Origin: Allodiplogaster sudhausi | Taxonomy: Eukaryota > Nematoda > Chromadorea > Rhabditida > Diplogasteridae | Direction: 5' to 3' | Length of the DNA stretch: 64,000 bases | Assembly: GCA_945643635.1 (NCBI GenBank) | Contig: CALZFC010000100.1 | Location: 987,501-1,051,500 of the forward strand | Part shown: positions 1-10,680 of the stretch, in pieces | Position numbering within the stretch: the first letter of the stretch is position 1 | Layout of the letters: the number at the start of each line of letters is the position of its first letter | The notes under the pieces: model-generated | What the model saw: only the letters and a program-made list of their open reading frames with translations | Told to the model about the DNA's origin: nothing | Database searches by the model: none | Translations under genes and position numbers: made by a program

Positions 1-1135
1 TTCTCTAGTAGATAAGGGGAGTAAACTGAACTACAGGATTCCAGTATAGAACGAATGTAGATACAATAAGCAGAAATGAGGACCGCACTTTTGTTTGTAC
101 GAAGGGCTCTAAAAATGTGATAAGACTTGGCAAGTGCCTTGGAGGAAATAGCAGCACAGTGTTTCGAGAATGTAAGATTAGAATCAACTATAAGACCTAA
201 ATCACGAATATGATCAACTGCTTTAATGGGGCTGCCATTAATAAAATAGGGCACTTTAGGATTCACTCTACCAATGTGGAGGACAGCAGTCTTCTCAAAT
301 GCAAGGGGGAGTTGCCATGAATCGGCCCATTCACAGAGGGCGTCAATGGCGAGCTGAAGAGAACTTCTATCTTCTCCTCTACCGTATGCTTTATAAATCT
401 TAACATCGTCAGCAAAACATTTCGCTATCACGCCATATTGAGCTATAAGGACAGGCAGATCTGAAGTATAGATAATAAAAAGTAAAGGACCTATAACACT
501 TCCCTGGGGAACTCCGCTAGTTACAATACGAGAGCTAGACATGGCATCTCCTACTCGTACAGCGAATGACCGGTCAGTTAAGAAGGCATTTACCCATTTG
601 ATGACTAGAGGTGGAAACTTAAGAAATTGCAACTTGTATAAAAGCTTCGGATGGCTAACTCTGTCAAAAGCCTTGGCATGGTCAAAGTATACAACGTCAC
701 TAGTTCGTTGATAGGACAGAGAACGGGTCCAATACTCGAGGGCGTCAAGCATTTGTAATTCTATTGAGCCTTTCCTACGGAAACCGTACTGTTCATCTGG
801 TAAAATGTCAGAGGACTCGCACCAACTATGCAATTCACGGCACAATAATCTCTCAAAAACTCTAGAGAAAAAGCAAGTAATGCTGACAGGTCGATAGTTG
901 GTTGGCTCACTAAAGGGTGGCTTCTTACGAATTGGGACTATAATGCAACGTTTCCAAATACTCGGCACAACAGAATTTGCATACGAATAATTAAATATAT
1001 ATTCGAGAGAGAGACTAATTGGTAAAGCTAGTTGTTTTATAAAATACATATTAAAATTGTCAGGGGTCTTACATGATGAATTAGACCATCGCTCAATCAC
1101 ATTGCATATAACATGTCTAGCAAAATTTATATTAA
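1..1135 (-). mobile_element. LINE ORF2, reverse transcriptase part (5'-interrupted, runs off window)
   Basis: The minus strand is open from about 1135 to the left edge and encodes a non-LTR retrotransposon reverse transcriptase. In order it shows NYRPVSIT, EQYGFRRKGS, VVYFDHAKAFDRVSH, SGVPQGSVIGPLLF, then the catalytic box as CFADDVKIY (FADD rather than YADD), and the usual end-of-RT stretch IRSILESCSSVYSPYL. This order is typical of CR1/Jockey-like LINEs. It is the same element as the endonuclease and ORF1 at 4529-6495; the two parts are separated by the foldback insertion at 1136-4524. No stop is seen in this part. Clade assignment is from memory of motif style only. Confidence 0.93.
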
Positions 1136-1925
1136 GAGAGCATGTCAGTACCCTTCGATCAAGGCCTGCCCTAGGAATTTTTTGTCGAATTTTTTCCCCA
1201 AAATTGGTTCCCGTATACATCTCGAGACGGCGAACACATTTAGCTGTATTTCAAACCTGAAAAAAAATTTCCGCGCGAGACCAGGTACAGTAACCTTATA
1301 ATTTACATGTGTCATAACTCGCTTCAAACTTATTATTAGACAACCATCGAGCTATCATTGGATAGCTGATTGGACGGGCTTTAATTTTCATGTTGATGAT
1401 GTTTTCATAAAATTTGATTTTGACCCTAAAATACGGCCCTAAAGATTTTCGGAGGTGGTTTTTGGCAACCTTTTGCATTTTCTGTTCATTTCCACAAAAC
1501 CGCTCCTACATATTCTTAAACTACGTGAAATTTGCTATAACATATGTCTCTTTCAAAAAAATTAAGCGTCCCGGACTATGGTTCCCAGAGGCTTGAACAC
1601 GATCCAGTATAAACTAAAGGCACAAGTGAATCCTCCAAATTATCTGTTTTTAGGTTCTCGCTTTCGACCGCTTCGGAAATAATCCTTTTTCAGTTGAATG
1701 TTAATCGAATGGGGATTAATTTTCATATGGATTACCATTTTCAAAAAGTACTTTTCAGCCCTAAAAGACGGCCCCCGTCATTGTCGAAGGGACTTTTCGA
1801 AGGATTTTTGAGGACTTTTCGAAGGTTTTTTGACAAATTATGCATTTTCCGTTCATTTCCACAAAACCGCTCCTACATATTCTTAAAGTGCTTGAAATTT
1901 GCTATAATATACGCTCGAACCAAAT
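1136..1925 (+). repeat. Left arm of the TTAA foldback element
   Basis: This stretch matches the reverse complement of 3765-4524 over nearly its whole length. It contains two related subunits (about 1136-1620 and 1620-1925), both ending in a block like GAAATTTGCTATAA. A further copy of the outer subunit lies at 27192-27690, also preceded by TTAA. The inner end is shorter than that of the right arm, so the arms are not perfectly symmetrical. Confidence 0.85.
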
Positions 1926-2309
1926 AATGTATATAAATTACTAAATTAACAGGACACGACTGCGGTCACTGCCATCCTCAACCACACGCTGCAAGTCCTT
2001 TCCCGAAGCGGCATCACGACAGTAACTTTGCGTAGTGACTGTGCAGGCATGTTGAATAATTTTGACACTCATTTTTTTGACACACTATCGTACATATATC
2101 TTCACAACTGCTAATTGCATTGTAATATTTCGAGTATGTTATAATTTTCTTTTTTTTATGATCAATGGCGTAATTTAAATTTCTCATATTTGTTCAGGTT
2201 GCTATAAGAGTGAAGCCACTATCGGATCAATCAGAGAAATTGCACGGCACGCAACGTCGTTGCTTATTTATACTCCGAAGCCCAGTCTGGGAAGGGACCT
2301 TGCGACAGA

Positions 2310-3522
2310 ATGTCTGCAGTGGCGAAGAGAAAGATGCGAGATTATACCGACAGTGGACATGATATAACGAACCCGGAAGAAGCATTGAAAAGGATTACAA
2401 CAGGAAAACCACTGGAAGGCGTGTCCGTTTATACTGGAACAATTGAACGAGGAGCTACTTCCAAGTCAAAGCTGGTTGGCATTACAAACTTCAACACATT
2501 TTTCACATTTCGACTTCATTCGTGTACAGCGCCATTCGACCCTCGGAATCGGGAAAGAAGTTCCTTACACTACTCTGAAGCCTAATGAAGCTCAATTTCT
2601 TGTTGCATCCTCAGCGGGAAGATTGCCATCCGAACCTAATACGTTCTGGGCGAGAACTCTCTATTCCCAGTCAATAAGGGAAACACTTGAAGACGAGACG
2701 ACAGAAAACGACAATTTGTATGCCCACGACTGCGCAGCCCCTGATGACGCTCTCGATTCATCACTGAGCTTTGCAGGCTCATGTCAACATCATGGTGACG
2801 TGTACAGGTGTCTTGACGAATCCTGTACAGCGGAATTCGTTCGCTCCTTTAACCTGGAAAGGCACATCTTGCTAGGAATTCATAGGCGAGTCTCTGAACG
2901 GGTCACTCTTCGTGACTACGCCCTGAAGCAATACGGCCAGTGTTTGGAAGGAGCAAACGCAAATCCTCTCAAGGAAGTCAACGAGGCCGTCGAGTCATTG
3001 GTGGAAGTGAACGAATTAGGGATTCGCCAGAAGAAAGGATGGGCATTGTGCGAGCGTAAGAAATCAGCTCGTCTACCGCCAAGCTCGAAGGAATACGTCA
3101 TTGCAGCTTTCAACGAAGGAATAAACACCAAGAAGAAGCTTGACCCTCGTCAATTGCAGAAAAGAATGCGCGAGGAAATTGGTCAAGATGGAAAACTACT
3201 CTTTTCCCCGAGTGAGCTGTTGAACTATCAACAAATCGGGAGTATATTCGCCAGCCTTGCATCAAAAAGAAGGAATGCGGACGTCTCGACAAGTACTCAA
3301 GCCAGCACGACGACAGATCCCACGGTTAAAGACAACGCGAGCGAGATAGATCAGCTAAATTTGGAAGACTATGAAGCTGAAATGGACATCTACTCTGAGC
3401 CCATATTCGGAAGTGAGCAGTACGAACTTAGGAGTGCAGTGGAAGACAATATCGATATTTCTTCTGAGGATGTAGAACCAAAGAGATACAAAGATAAGCA
3501 TGAAGTCTACAGCTCAGGATGA
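2310..3522 (+). CDS. Foldback cargo protein: C2H2 finger plus transposon-associated C-terminal domain
   Basis: The main open frame (2443-3522, about 359 codons, no clear ATG) has one C2H2 finger, YRCLDESCTAEF followed by HILLGIHRR. About 70 residues later comes a basic region starting KKGWALCERKKSARLPP and continuing through DPRQLQKRMREE, LFSPSELL and QQIGSIFASLASKRR. I recall similar GWAL / DP..V...MR / LF..E.L...QI.S.F proteins in transposon-rich invertebrate genomes; this was not checked. An ATG frame at 2310-2585 (MSAVAKRKMRDY start) may be its N-terminus in another frame, so a frameshift or small intron near 2470-2500 is likely. The C-terminus is acidic. It may encode the DNA-binding or mobilising function of the element. 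Confidence 0.5.
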
Positions 3523-3764
3523 TGCTCACTACTATTTTATTCCTGTGTTCGAATGCTGTTGCAAGATAAAACATTATAAAATGTGACTCATTATTACAAA
3601 AATAGAAGATGTGACACAACATTTTGAAAAAGCAAAATCACGTCAAAACTCCGAGTAAAAGCGTCCCCGCCGTTCCATGCCTAAGCCATTTGGCGACCAC
3701 CGGGAATTCAAGCCTTTGGGAACCATAGTCCGGGACGCTTAATATTTTTGTAAGAGACATATAT

Positions 3765-4524
3765 TGTAGCAAATTTCAAGTACATTAAGAATATGCAGGA
3801 TCGGTTTTGTGGAAATGAACGGAAAATGCATAATTTGTCTAAAACCATTCGAAAAGTCCCTTCGACAATGACGGGGGCCGTCTTTTAGGGCTGAAAAGTA
3901 CTTTTTGAAAATGGTAATCCATATGAAAATTAATCCCCATTCGATTAACATTCAACTGAAAAAGGATTATTTCCGAAGCGGTCGAAAGCGAGAACCTAAA
4001 AACAGATAATTTGGAGGATTCACTTGTGCCTTCAGTTTATACTGGATCGTGTTCAAGCCTCTGGGAACCATAGTCCGGGACGCTTAATTTTTTTGAAAGA
4101 GACATATGTTATAGCAAATTTCACGTAGTTTAAGAATATGCAGGAGCGGTTTTGTGGAAATGAACAGAAAATGCAAAATTTTGCCAAAAACCACCTCCGA
4201 AAATCTTTAGGGCCGTATTTTAGGGTCAAGATCAAATTTTATGAAAACATCATCAACGTGAAAATTAAAGCCCGTCCAATCAGCTATCCAATGATATCTA
4301 GATGGTTGTCTAATAATCAGTTTGAAGCGACTTATGATCAATGAAATTTTAAAGATTACTGTACTGGGTCTCGCGCGGAAAATTTTTTTCAACTTTGAAA
4401 TATAGCCTATTTTGTTCACCATGTCGAGTTGTATACTGTAATCAATTTTGGTGAAGAAATTCGAAAAAAAATTCCTAGGGCAGGCCATAATAGGGCCCTG
4501 CTCGAGTCTTACTGACATCCTCTC
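3765..4524 (-). repeat. Right arm of the TTAA foldback element
   Basis: Inverted copy of 1136-1925. Subunit boundaries lie near 4050, where the block CCATAGTCCGGGACGCTTAAT occurs for the second time; the first is near 3725. Point differences and small indels separate the arms, so the insertion is not brand new. Confidence 0.85.
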
Positions 4525-4528
4525 TTAA

Positions 4529-5690
4529 ACGGAAGCGGGGTTCGGGGGGAGGTGGGAGGAAGAGGATTAAGAACACTGTTATCAGAAACGAAATACTTGG
4601 CAAAGGTATCTGCTAAGAGATTGGCCTTCTCGGCATCGCTAATAATATCATTACCAAGACCATCTGTAAGCACATCAACACCGCGGGCCTTCTAGCATAC
4701 TTATTTATACGAGAGTTATAAAGCTTATTTATACGCGCAAACGCTGCTAAAGATTCGGGGGTCTTTAAAAATAAGGATTGTTGCCATGCTTCAAATCTCT
4801 TAGAGCGAAGACGATGAATATGCTCAGGAAGTCTTTCGCCATTTAGGCGAACTCGCTTATAACGAATAAACATTGATTCCGCTAATCGAAGACAGGAGTC
4901 AAGCTGGCTATACATTACGTCAATGTCAAGAGTACGGTAATGTTGAGAGGGGAGATCTTGATTGAGTAGAAAAGAGACGGCGGCTTGATAATCAGCATTA
5001 CGATAGTCTCGAACAAAAGTATGAAGAGGACGCGAATGTATAATATTAATGGACACTGAAACAGAAGAATGGTCGGATGAGGCGAACGGTGGGAGGAGAG
5101 AGACTTTTGAAAGCAAATCAGGGGTATTTGACAAAATGAGGTCTAGTATATGCTGGTTGCATGTGGCCGACGGGGTGTGTTGAGCAAGATTTGAAGTGGT
5201 GGCAAAATCAAAGAACAGCCTAGCTTGTGCTGACACACCTTGGGGCAAAAGACGAACTGTTCCACGTAAGGTCGGGAAAATGAAAATCACTAGGAGGGAA
5301 TTGCCCTCGGCCGTGCAAGAGGGGGTACGGTAAACATTAACCAAACGAATAGTGTCATTATTCAAATATAGGTCAAGAGCAAGTAATTCAAAAGAGTTTG
5401 GATGAGAAATTGAAAATACTACTTTTGCACAGATACTAGTAGAGAGAATAATTGCTACTCCGCCGCCTTTTCGCCTAGAACGATCCCTACGATAACATAT
5501 ATAATCGGCAGAATTATCTGAAAGAATGAAAGAGTCAAGAATAGTTGATTTCAGCCAAGTCTCTGTAATGCAAACAATAGAGAAATTTTGCTTCAAAAGA
5601 AGTGATAATTCGGCACTTTTGTTACAGATAGAGCGAGAATTGAATAGAACTAGGTCAACTGTTCGGCTGATATTCCTTCGATCGACATGA
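4529..5690 (-). mobile_element. LINE ORF2, AP-like endonuclease part
   Basis: Read on the minus strand this begins with NSRSICNKSAEL and contains VCITETWLK (the ETW box of EEP endonucleases), RSRRKGGGVAI, VNVYRTPS and, near its end, SSDHSSV. The middle motif (D-F-x-F-P-D-L-x-W, near 5265-5285) lies in a different frame from its flanks, so two compensating indels have hit this copy. After the endonuclease comes the usual linker (LRSKRFEAWQQS, INKLYNSRINKYAR), which stops at the foldback insertion. It continues into the reverse transcriptase at 1-1135. This is a decayed, immobile copy. Confidence 0.9.
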
Positions 5691-5691
5691 C

Positions 5692-6495
5692 CTAGTTTTG
5701 CGAATGATAGTGGGAGAGAGGGGCATATGGATTGGTATGGAAGAAGTTTGGCGGCGGAGGGAGGGATTGATGAAAGAGAGGGGTAGGGGGAGTGCGGTAA
5801 GAGGTCACACGAGACCTTTGGCGAGGAGGCTGTGGCTGGTTGCGGGGCCGGAGAGGCTGGCTGGAATCGGGCTGGCGTGGCCGCGCGAAGAAGGAAGAGA
5901 AGTCCGATGGCGGACCACGTGGGCGGGGCTGAATGCCACGCTGCGCTAGTGTGAGACTCGGCCGCAGGTAGCAGCGATAGAAACCAGCCAGGGAACGGAG
6001 GGACCGGCGGGCTGCCCGGAGGGTCTGTAGCTGGGACTCAGACGTGGGCATCACGATTTTAAGCAACGGGATGACGCCCGGCTTAGCACGCAGCCTGTAG
6101 ACGGACGGATACGGGGAGAGCGGGGATGCCGAGACCGGCCAGCATCTCCAAGACTGCATCACGATCGCGGATGACGCCATCGACGGAGGAAGAGGCCTGG
6201 GGGAGAGGGAGACCGGAGAGGACCAAGGAACGGAGCCTCTCCTTCCGGTCATCACGCTCCTCTGGGGTTTCCTTTGAGAAGTCCCAGTCGCCAGAGGGTG
6301 TCTGGGTAGCCTGAGGGGGAGGGGCCGCGGCAGCAGAGGAGGAGCGGGGTGGGGAGGCCATCTGGACATCGGGATTTCCCGGTGGAGCGGCAGCCGGGGG
6401 AGGAGGAAGAAGTGAAACTCTCAGCTGACTTTGGAGATCGGTGATAGCCGCTTGCTGTTCCTGGCACTGCAACTTGAGGGCGGAGTTGTCGGCCA
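5692..6495 (-). pseudogene. LINE ORF1 (frameshifted)
   Basis: The minus strand starts MADNSALKLQCQEQQAAI (short coiled coil), followed by a Pro/Ala-rich linker. Next is a conserved block with RLRSLVLSGLPLPQ and DGVIRDRDAVLEML, then YRLRAKPGVIPLLKIVMP, LRAARRSLRSL and a Pro/Arg-rich tail ending HYHSQN. The block changes frame near 6090-6110, so the protein is broken. Position directly upstream of ORF2, the coiled coil and the basic RNA-binding-like block fit the ORF1 protein of CR1-like LINEs. The large plus-strand ORFs over this region are its shadows. Confidence 0.8.
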
Positions 6496-6599
6496 TGCTA
6501 AAGTGTACTAACCAGCAATTGAGATTGGCAAAAGCGTTTTTGAAAGGTTGATTCCTGTTCAGCATCACTTTGAGCACATCTGGGCTGCAGACCAAAGTT

Positions 6600-7816
6600 G
6601 ACCACGATGTTCAATCTGTTCACAAATAGTTAGCATCTAATCTCCCCAGATCTAATAACTGACATAATTAATTCAATGATTATCTGCAAATATATTGGCA
6701 TCACAATTACTATAGGCATAGTAGTAAATGATCGATTTTATCCACCCGAACCATCTGGATCTCAAGCCGAGAGCATGAATCGTGCACTGGAGCCAGGCAA
6801 CATTACAAAACATGTGAATAATGCGCGATTAGACCAAAAAGTTATCGTCTGGATGTTCGAAAATGCAAATAAATTAAAATTCCAAAAAAAACTACTCAAA
6901 GCTCAAAGAAATAAATTATTTTGTCCTTCACGCCAAAATGTGAAATCGGCCGAGTTGAGTTATTGATTTTTTTCTGAATCAATAATCGTTCAATGAGACT
7001 AATATTCTACTACTAGATTGCTGACACCATAATGAAGCAACCCTGAAAATTTCATCAGATTTACTCTACATTGAAAAAAGATATGCATTGAAAACCAAAA
7101 TATAATAACCTTTTGGCCAGTACTGAACGTGAGACTCGCATATATAAGTCCTAGCTAGCGAGCTCACATCATCTTCGCTCTCATCTTCTCATCTTAACCG
7201 GCGGTCTTCTCTTCTCTCTCTGATAAACCTCTCACCAACCTTGCCTCGTCTAAAAACATTCTACTCTCTGTCCCTCTCGTGGACTGACAAAACAAAAAGT
7301 GTTGTAAAAAAAGAGTGCATCTTGATATTTTGAATATTCGAGGTAGAATCTTGAAAGTTAAGCACCAAATTAGAAAAAACGCACAAAATATTTCATAGCA
7401 AATTGATCAATGTTTTTGGTGGAGAACAATACACGTGCATTTAGTTCTACTAATCACAAGACAAGAGAATCTTAAGAATTTAATAGCTTCATATATTCAA
7501 TGCAATGGTATTGCACATATATTCTCTATATTTATACTTATGTACATATTCTGTTTCGTTTCAGTTATTATGAGTGTCAAACTTTTTCACGTTGTATGTA
7601 CTACCTAAAATCGTGCAGTGCCGTTAGATTTGACGTGCAGTCATAGCCGTAGAGTGGACAATCGTGTTTGGGCAGCAGAAGGGGCGTTGCACAGTGGAGG
7701 CAGTATAGTATAGTATATTATCACTAATTTATTGTTATCTTTCATGATATATTGAACGAAATTTATACTCATTTAAACCTGGTTAAACTTCTTGAATTAT
7801 GAAGTTATAAACCTGG
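6600..7816. other. Intergenic, no gene seen
   Basis: AT-rich DNA upstream of the LINE. A 96-codon plus-strand ORF (6676-6966) has no recognisable motif and no codon bias. I see no repeat arms, RNA gene or splice-site pattern worth naming. Confidence 0.5.
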
Positions 7817-9345
7817 TGTTGACCAGTTGCAACTCGTTGCCTCGCTTAGCTTGATGCTATAAGCGAGAATGAGAAATGCGCCGATGCAGCGCATCCTAAA
7901 GATACAAATTATATAAAAGCCTACATTTGTCCTTATTGTACATATCCGTTGCGGAATTTCGAGATGAAGCGAAAAGCCATTAAAACAAAATATCTTCAAC
8001 ATTGCTGAATTTTATCTTTAAACTATATTTTTATTGCTTGCTAAAAGCGTAATGGAAGAAGCTACTCTTTCAAAAGTGCAACAAAGAGCTCCATATAAAC
8101 ATTGATTGAGGACTTGAGCAAAATACATATATATACAGCATCGAAGGCTCTTCGTTAAGGTTAGCTGCATCTGTAAATTGGCAGTTAATTGGTGAACATT
8201 GCTCAATCTAGTCAAAATATTTCACCCTTCCGCGGAGAAGTGATTGAAAATGTACCTGCAAGATTGAGAAACTTCCTTGAGTGTCATTAGCAGAGTTGAT
8301 TCTACTGTATGCGAAATGTCACGTCGCAAAGATAGCCTTTTCTGAATCGGCAAGTGAACCACTTTGGAGAGAAAGGTTTCATTCTTCTCATTAAAACATT
8401 CTCAATATGAGCTGATCGCTACTAGTTTATTCTCCTAATTGATGTTTTATAATTTAAGGATCTAAATTCCGAAGGGTTCTTTCATAGAATATTAGGGCCA
8501 TATTGAATGTGAGCATGCAAATATTTGGCTCTCCTTCTGCTTTGAGACTGTGAAGTAGGAGAGTAACTAGCGCCTACGTAAAGAATTTTTTGTCAAGCCA
8601 TATTTTACGGGCGTGCTCTTTATAGGCACAAATGGAAGAATGACTACGCCCATGGTAGACGCAGTTATAGAGATTCACCCATCCATTCATCAATAGTTTT
8701 CTTTGTGAACAAGTTAGAGATGCTAAGAGCCGCCTCACTATTCAGAATATCAATAACTTTCTTTGAACACTAAAGCAATCTCAATTATAAAACATCCATC
8801 AAGCTTGTAAAGAAGCGTTCGGCATATATGAGAATGGTTAAATGTAAGGAAGCCTTTAGGAATAGTTGTTCGCTCTGAATCAGAAAGAGCAGTCTTCCAA
8901 TTGACATTTCGTATTGTTTAGAATGAGCCCCAGTGACAATACAAGAAGTTTCTCTGCTTCTAATTACAAATTCTCGATCAGAGAACAATGATTGCACCGT
9001 AATTTGACAATGTTTTCTTCAAATTTAACTAACCGATTATCTAAGAAGAGGCCTTGATGATATTTATTTTGTTCACTCTAGCATTGTTAAAAGAGCACAT
9101 TTTTTTCACTTTTGGAAGAGCTTTCAGCAAGCGATTAGCAGATTTTAAGGATAATATTCTGAAAATTTAATTTATTTTATTGAACCAAGATTTGCCTTCT
9201 CTAAGTAATTATACCTGATAAGAATAGAAAAGTCGGTTTTTATATAATTTTAAGTGTTTAGGATCCGCTGTATCGGCGCTTATCTCATAATCGCTTTTAG
9301 CGCCAAGCTAAGCGATCATCAGTTGCCACTGTTCAGCATCATGTT
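7817..9345. mobile_element. Non-autonomous foldback element, GGATGCGCTGCATCGGCGC family
   Basis: The two ends are inverted copies. The left end (7817-7900) and the reverse complement of the right end (9250-9345) share a CGCTTAGCTTG block and a GCGCCGATRCAGCG block. Homology continues inward: the inverted matches include a CAATTAACTGCCAAT-type block and a TATTTTGTTCACTCTA block. Related sequence recurs at 11982-12170, 18062-18150 and twice at 29185-30170. No coding capacity is evident, so it is probably mobilised in trans. Confidence 0.65.
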
Positions 9346-9684
9346 TGTAGAGGAGAACAATCACTGGAAAGTATTTAATACTGGTTCGAATAGTCGCGCT
9401 CACCATGGGCGTAGTCATTCTTTCATTTGCGCCAATTTCGAGCACGTTCGAAATTCGAAATCTCATATGATTTTTCGGTTATCACCCTCTTTACGGTTCT
9501 TCTCTTCGCTTTCTCCATCGTATGCCGTGTATTAATTTTTTCTCTCAAATTGTCATTTAGTGCACAGTCCACATTTATATGTTTTTTTAAACATATGTAT
9601 GCTAAGGTAAGGCTCCGAAAATTGTAGTACTGACAGAATGGGCTCAAATTTTTGTCTAAGCACCCTTCCCTCCCTCGTCTATGT
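9346..9684. other. Intergenic, no gene seen
   Basis: No motif-bearing ORF. The last about 30 bases (GCGAGACTTTTTGAGC) match the intron just upstream of the C6 exon at 31744 and belong to the duplicated segment. Confidence 0.5.
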
Positions 9685-9872
9685 GAAGTCTGCGAGACTT
9701 TTTGAGCTGGAGGATCAGCCTTGTGCGGGACGGGCTGCAATTTGCCCTTGGAAGATGCGAAGGCGCCTTTTGGCTATCAGATAAGAACCACCAATCTGCC
9801 AGTGCTCGTGAACGTCAGCGGTCTTGCACGCAGCTGGCATGCAGCGAGGGCGAGCTGGTTGTCAACAAAGCG
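9685..9872 (+). pseudogene. Orphan C6-module first-half exon, frameshifted
   Basis: The segment after TTTTTGAG matches the C6 exon at 31744-31899, including upstream intron sequence. It encodes CGTGCNLPLEDAKAPFGYQ in one frame and then SCTQLACSEGELVVNKA in another, so one base has been lost or gained near 9815. It ends at a good donor (GCG|GTAAGC). Cys1-Cys2 and Cys3-Cys4 are all present. It lies 8.3 kb upstream of the next C6 exon. The intervening DNA is largely transposon, so it looks like the stranded 5' edge of the first copy of the duplicated array. Confidence 0.7.
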
Positions 9873-10680
9873 GTAAGCAAAAGACGAGAAATGGAGTCCT
9901 TAAGTTCTTTGTGGGCAAAGAAACACTTTACATGACTCATACAAACAAAGAAAACAACGCCGAGCGACGGTGCGCAGCACGTCGCATGCCGAGGTCGCCT
10001 TCCAATTTTAGCTCCTTCACTTAAAACTTATGCTCTTTGTTTGCAGCCACGCCACTCATTGGCGTTCGATGACATTATCTGACTGCAACTTTAAATCGCC
10101 TGTCTCCTCGCTCGAAATTGATTATACATATATGCTTGTAGTTGCCCTGAAAATAACTCAAAATTACTTACTTATTTCAGAATAGAAGGTCAACGCTATG
10201 CAGCCTTCACTCTTTCTCTTTTCGCTATTTTGTCACATGACGATTTTGTCTTACTCGTCTTGTTTGTTTTGATCGCACTAATAATAAAGCGATAAGCGTG
10301 GTTTTGTAACACATTTTTTTCTAGATGCAGATATGCTCCGTAAGGTTTAATTGCCCAAGTTTGTGGTGTTCAAATTCTTATCTTTACGAACTTTACGACT
10401 TTCGCACCTGATTCATTCACTTTCCAAAAGAATCCTGAAGAGGTCGACTTCTGACCCCGGTGCATATTCCTGAAGATTCCAAAATGTACCAATGTTTACC
10501 CGCTGTTCTGGGAATATTTCAAAGGATTACGAAAGGGGTCAACTTCTGCCTTCACAATGAGCCCTGTAAACACTGAGGGAGCTGTATTTCTTAAACATTA
10601 TTGAAAGTTCCGGAATGAACCGAGTTCTGCCCCAGAATATTAATATTCCAGAACATCCAGGAATGGTCCAACAACATTCT
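9873..10680. other. Intergenic, no gene seen
   Basis: No exon with domain motifs. Around 10430-10660 there are loosely repeated phrases (GGAATATT, CAACTTCTGCC, GTTCTGCCCC) suggesting an old degenerate tandem or inverted repeat; I could not define a unit. Confidence 0.4.

Larger units (their letters stand above)
1136..4524. mobile_element. TTAA-flanked foldback transposon with cargo ORF
   Basis: A 3.4 kb insertion splits the LINE. Its ends are inverted repeats, GAGAGCATGTCAGTA at 1136 and GAGAGGATGTCAGTA read from 4524 on the other strand. They are flanked by TTAA at 1132-1135 and TTAA at 4525-4528. Removing the element and one TTAA rejoins the two LINE parts in frame, which fixes the boundaries and the target duplication. 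TTAA duplication is the habit of piggyBac-type transposases, but no such transposase is recognisable here. The arms are long, about 790 bp on the left and 760 bp on the right, and each is made of two related subunits. Confidence 0.85.

Noticed and set aside
2443..3522. C2H2 protein as an ordinary host gene
   Set aside because: It lies between inverted arms of a TTAA-bounded insertion within a LINE, so it is element cargo.
5698..5949. Plus-strand 83-codon ORF
   Set aside because: Antisense shadow of the LINE ORF1 tail.
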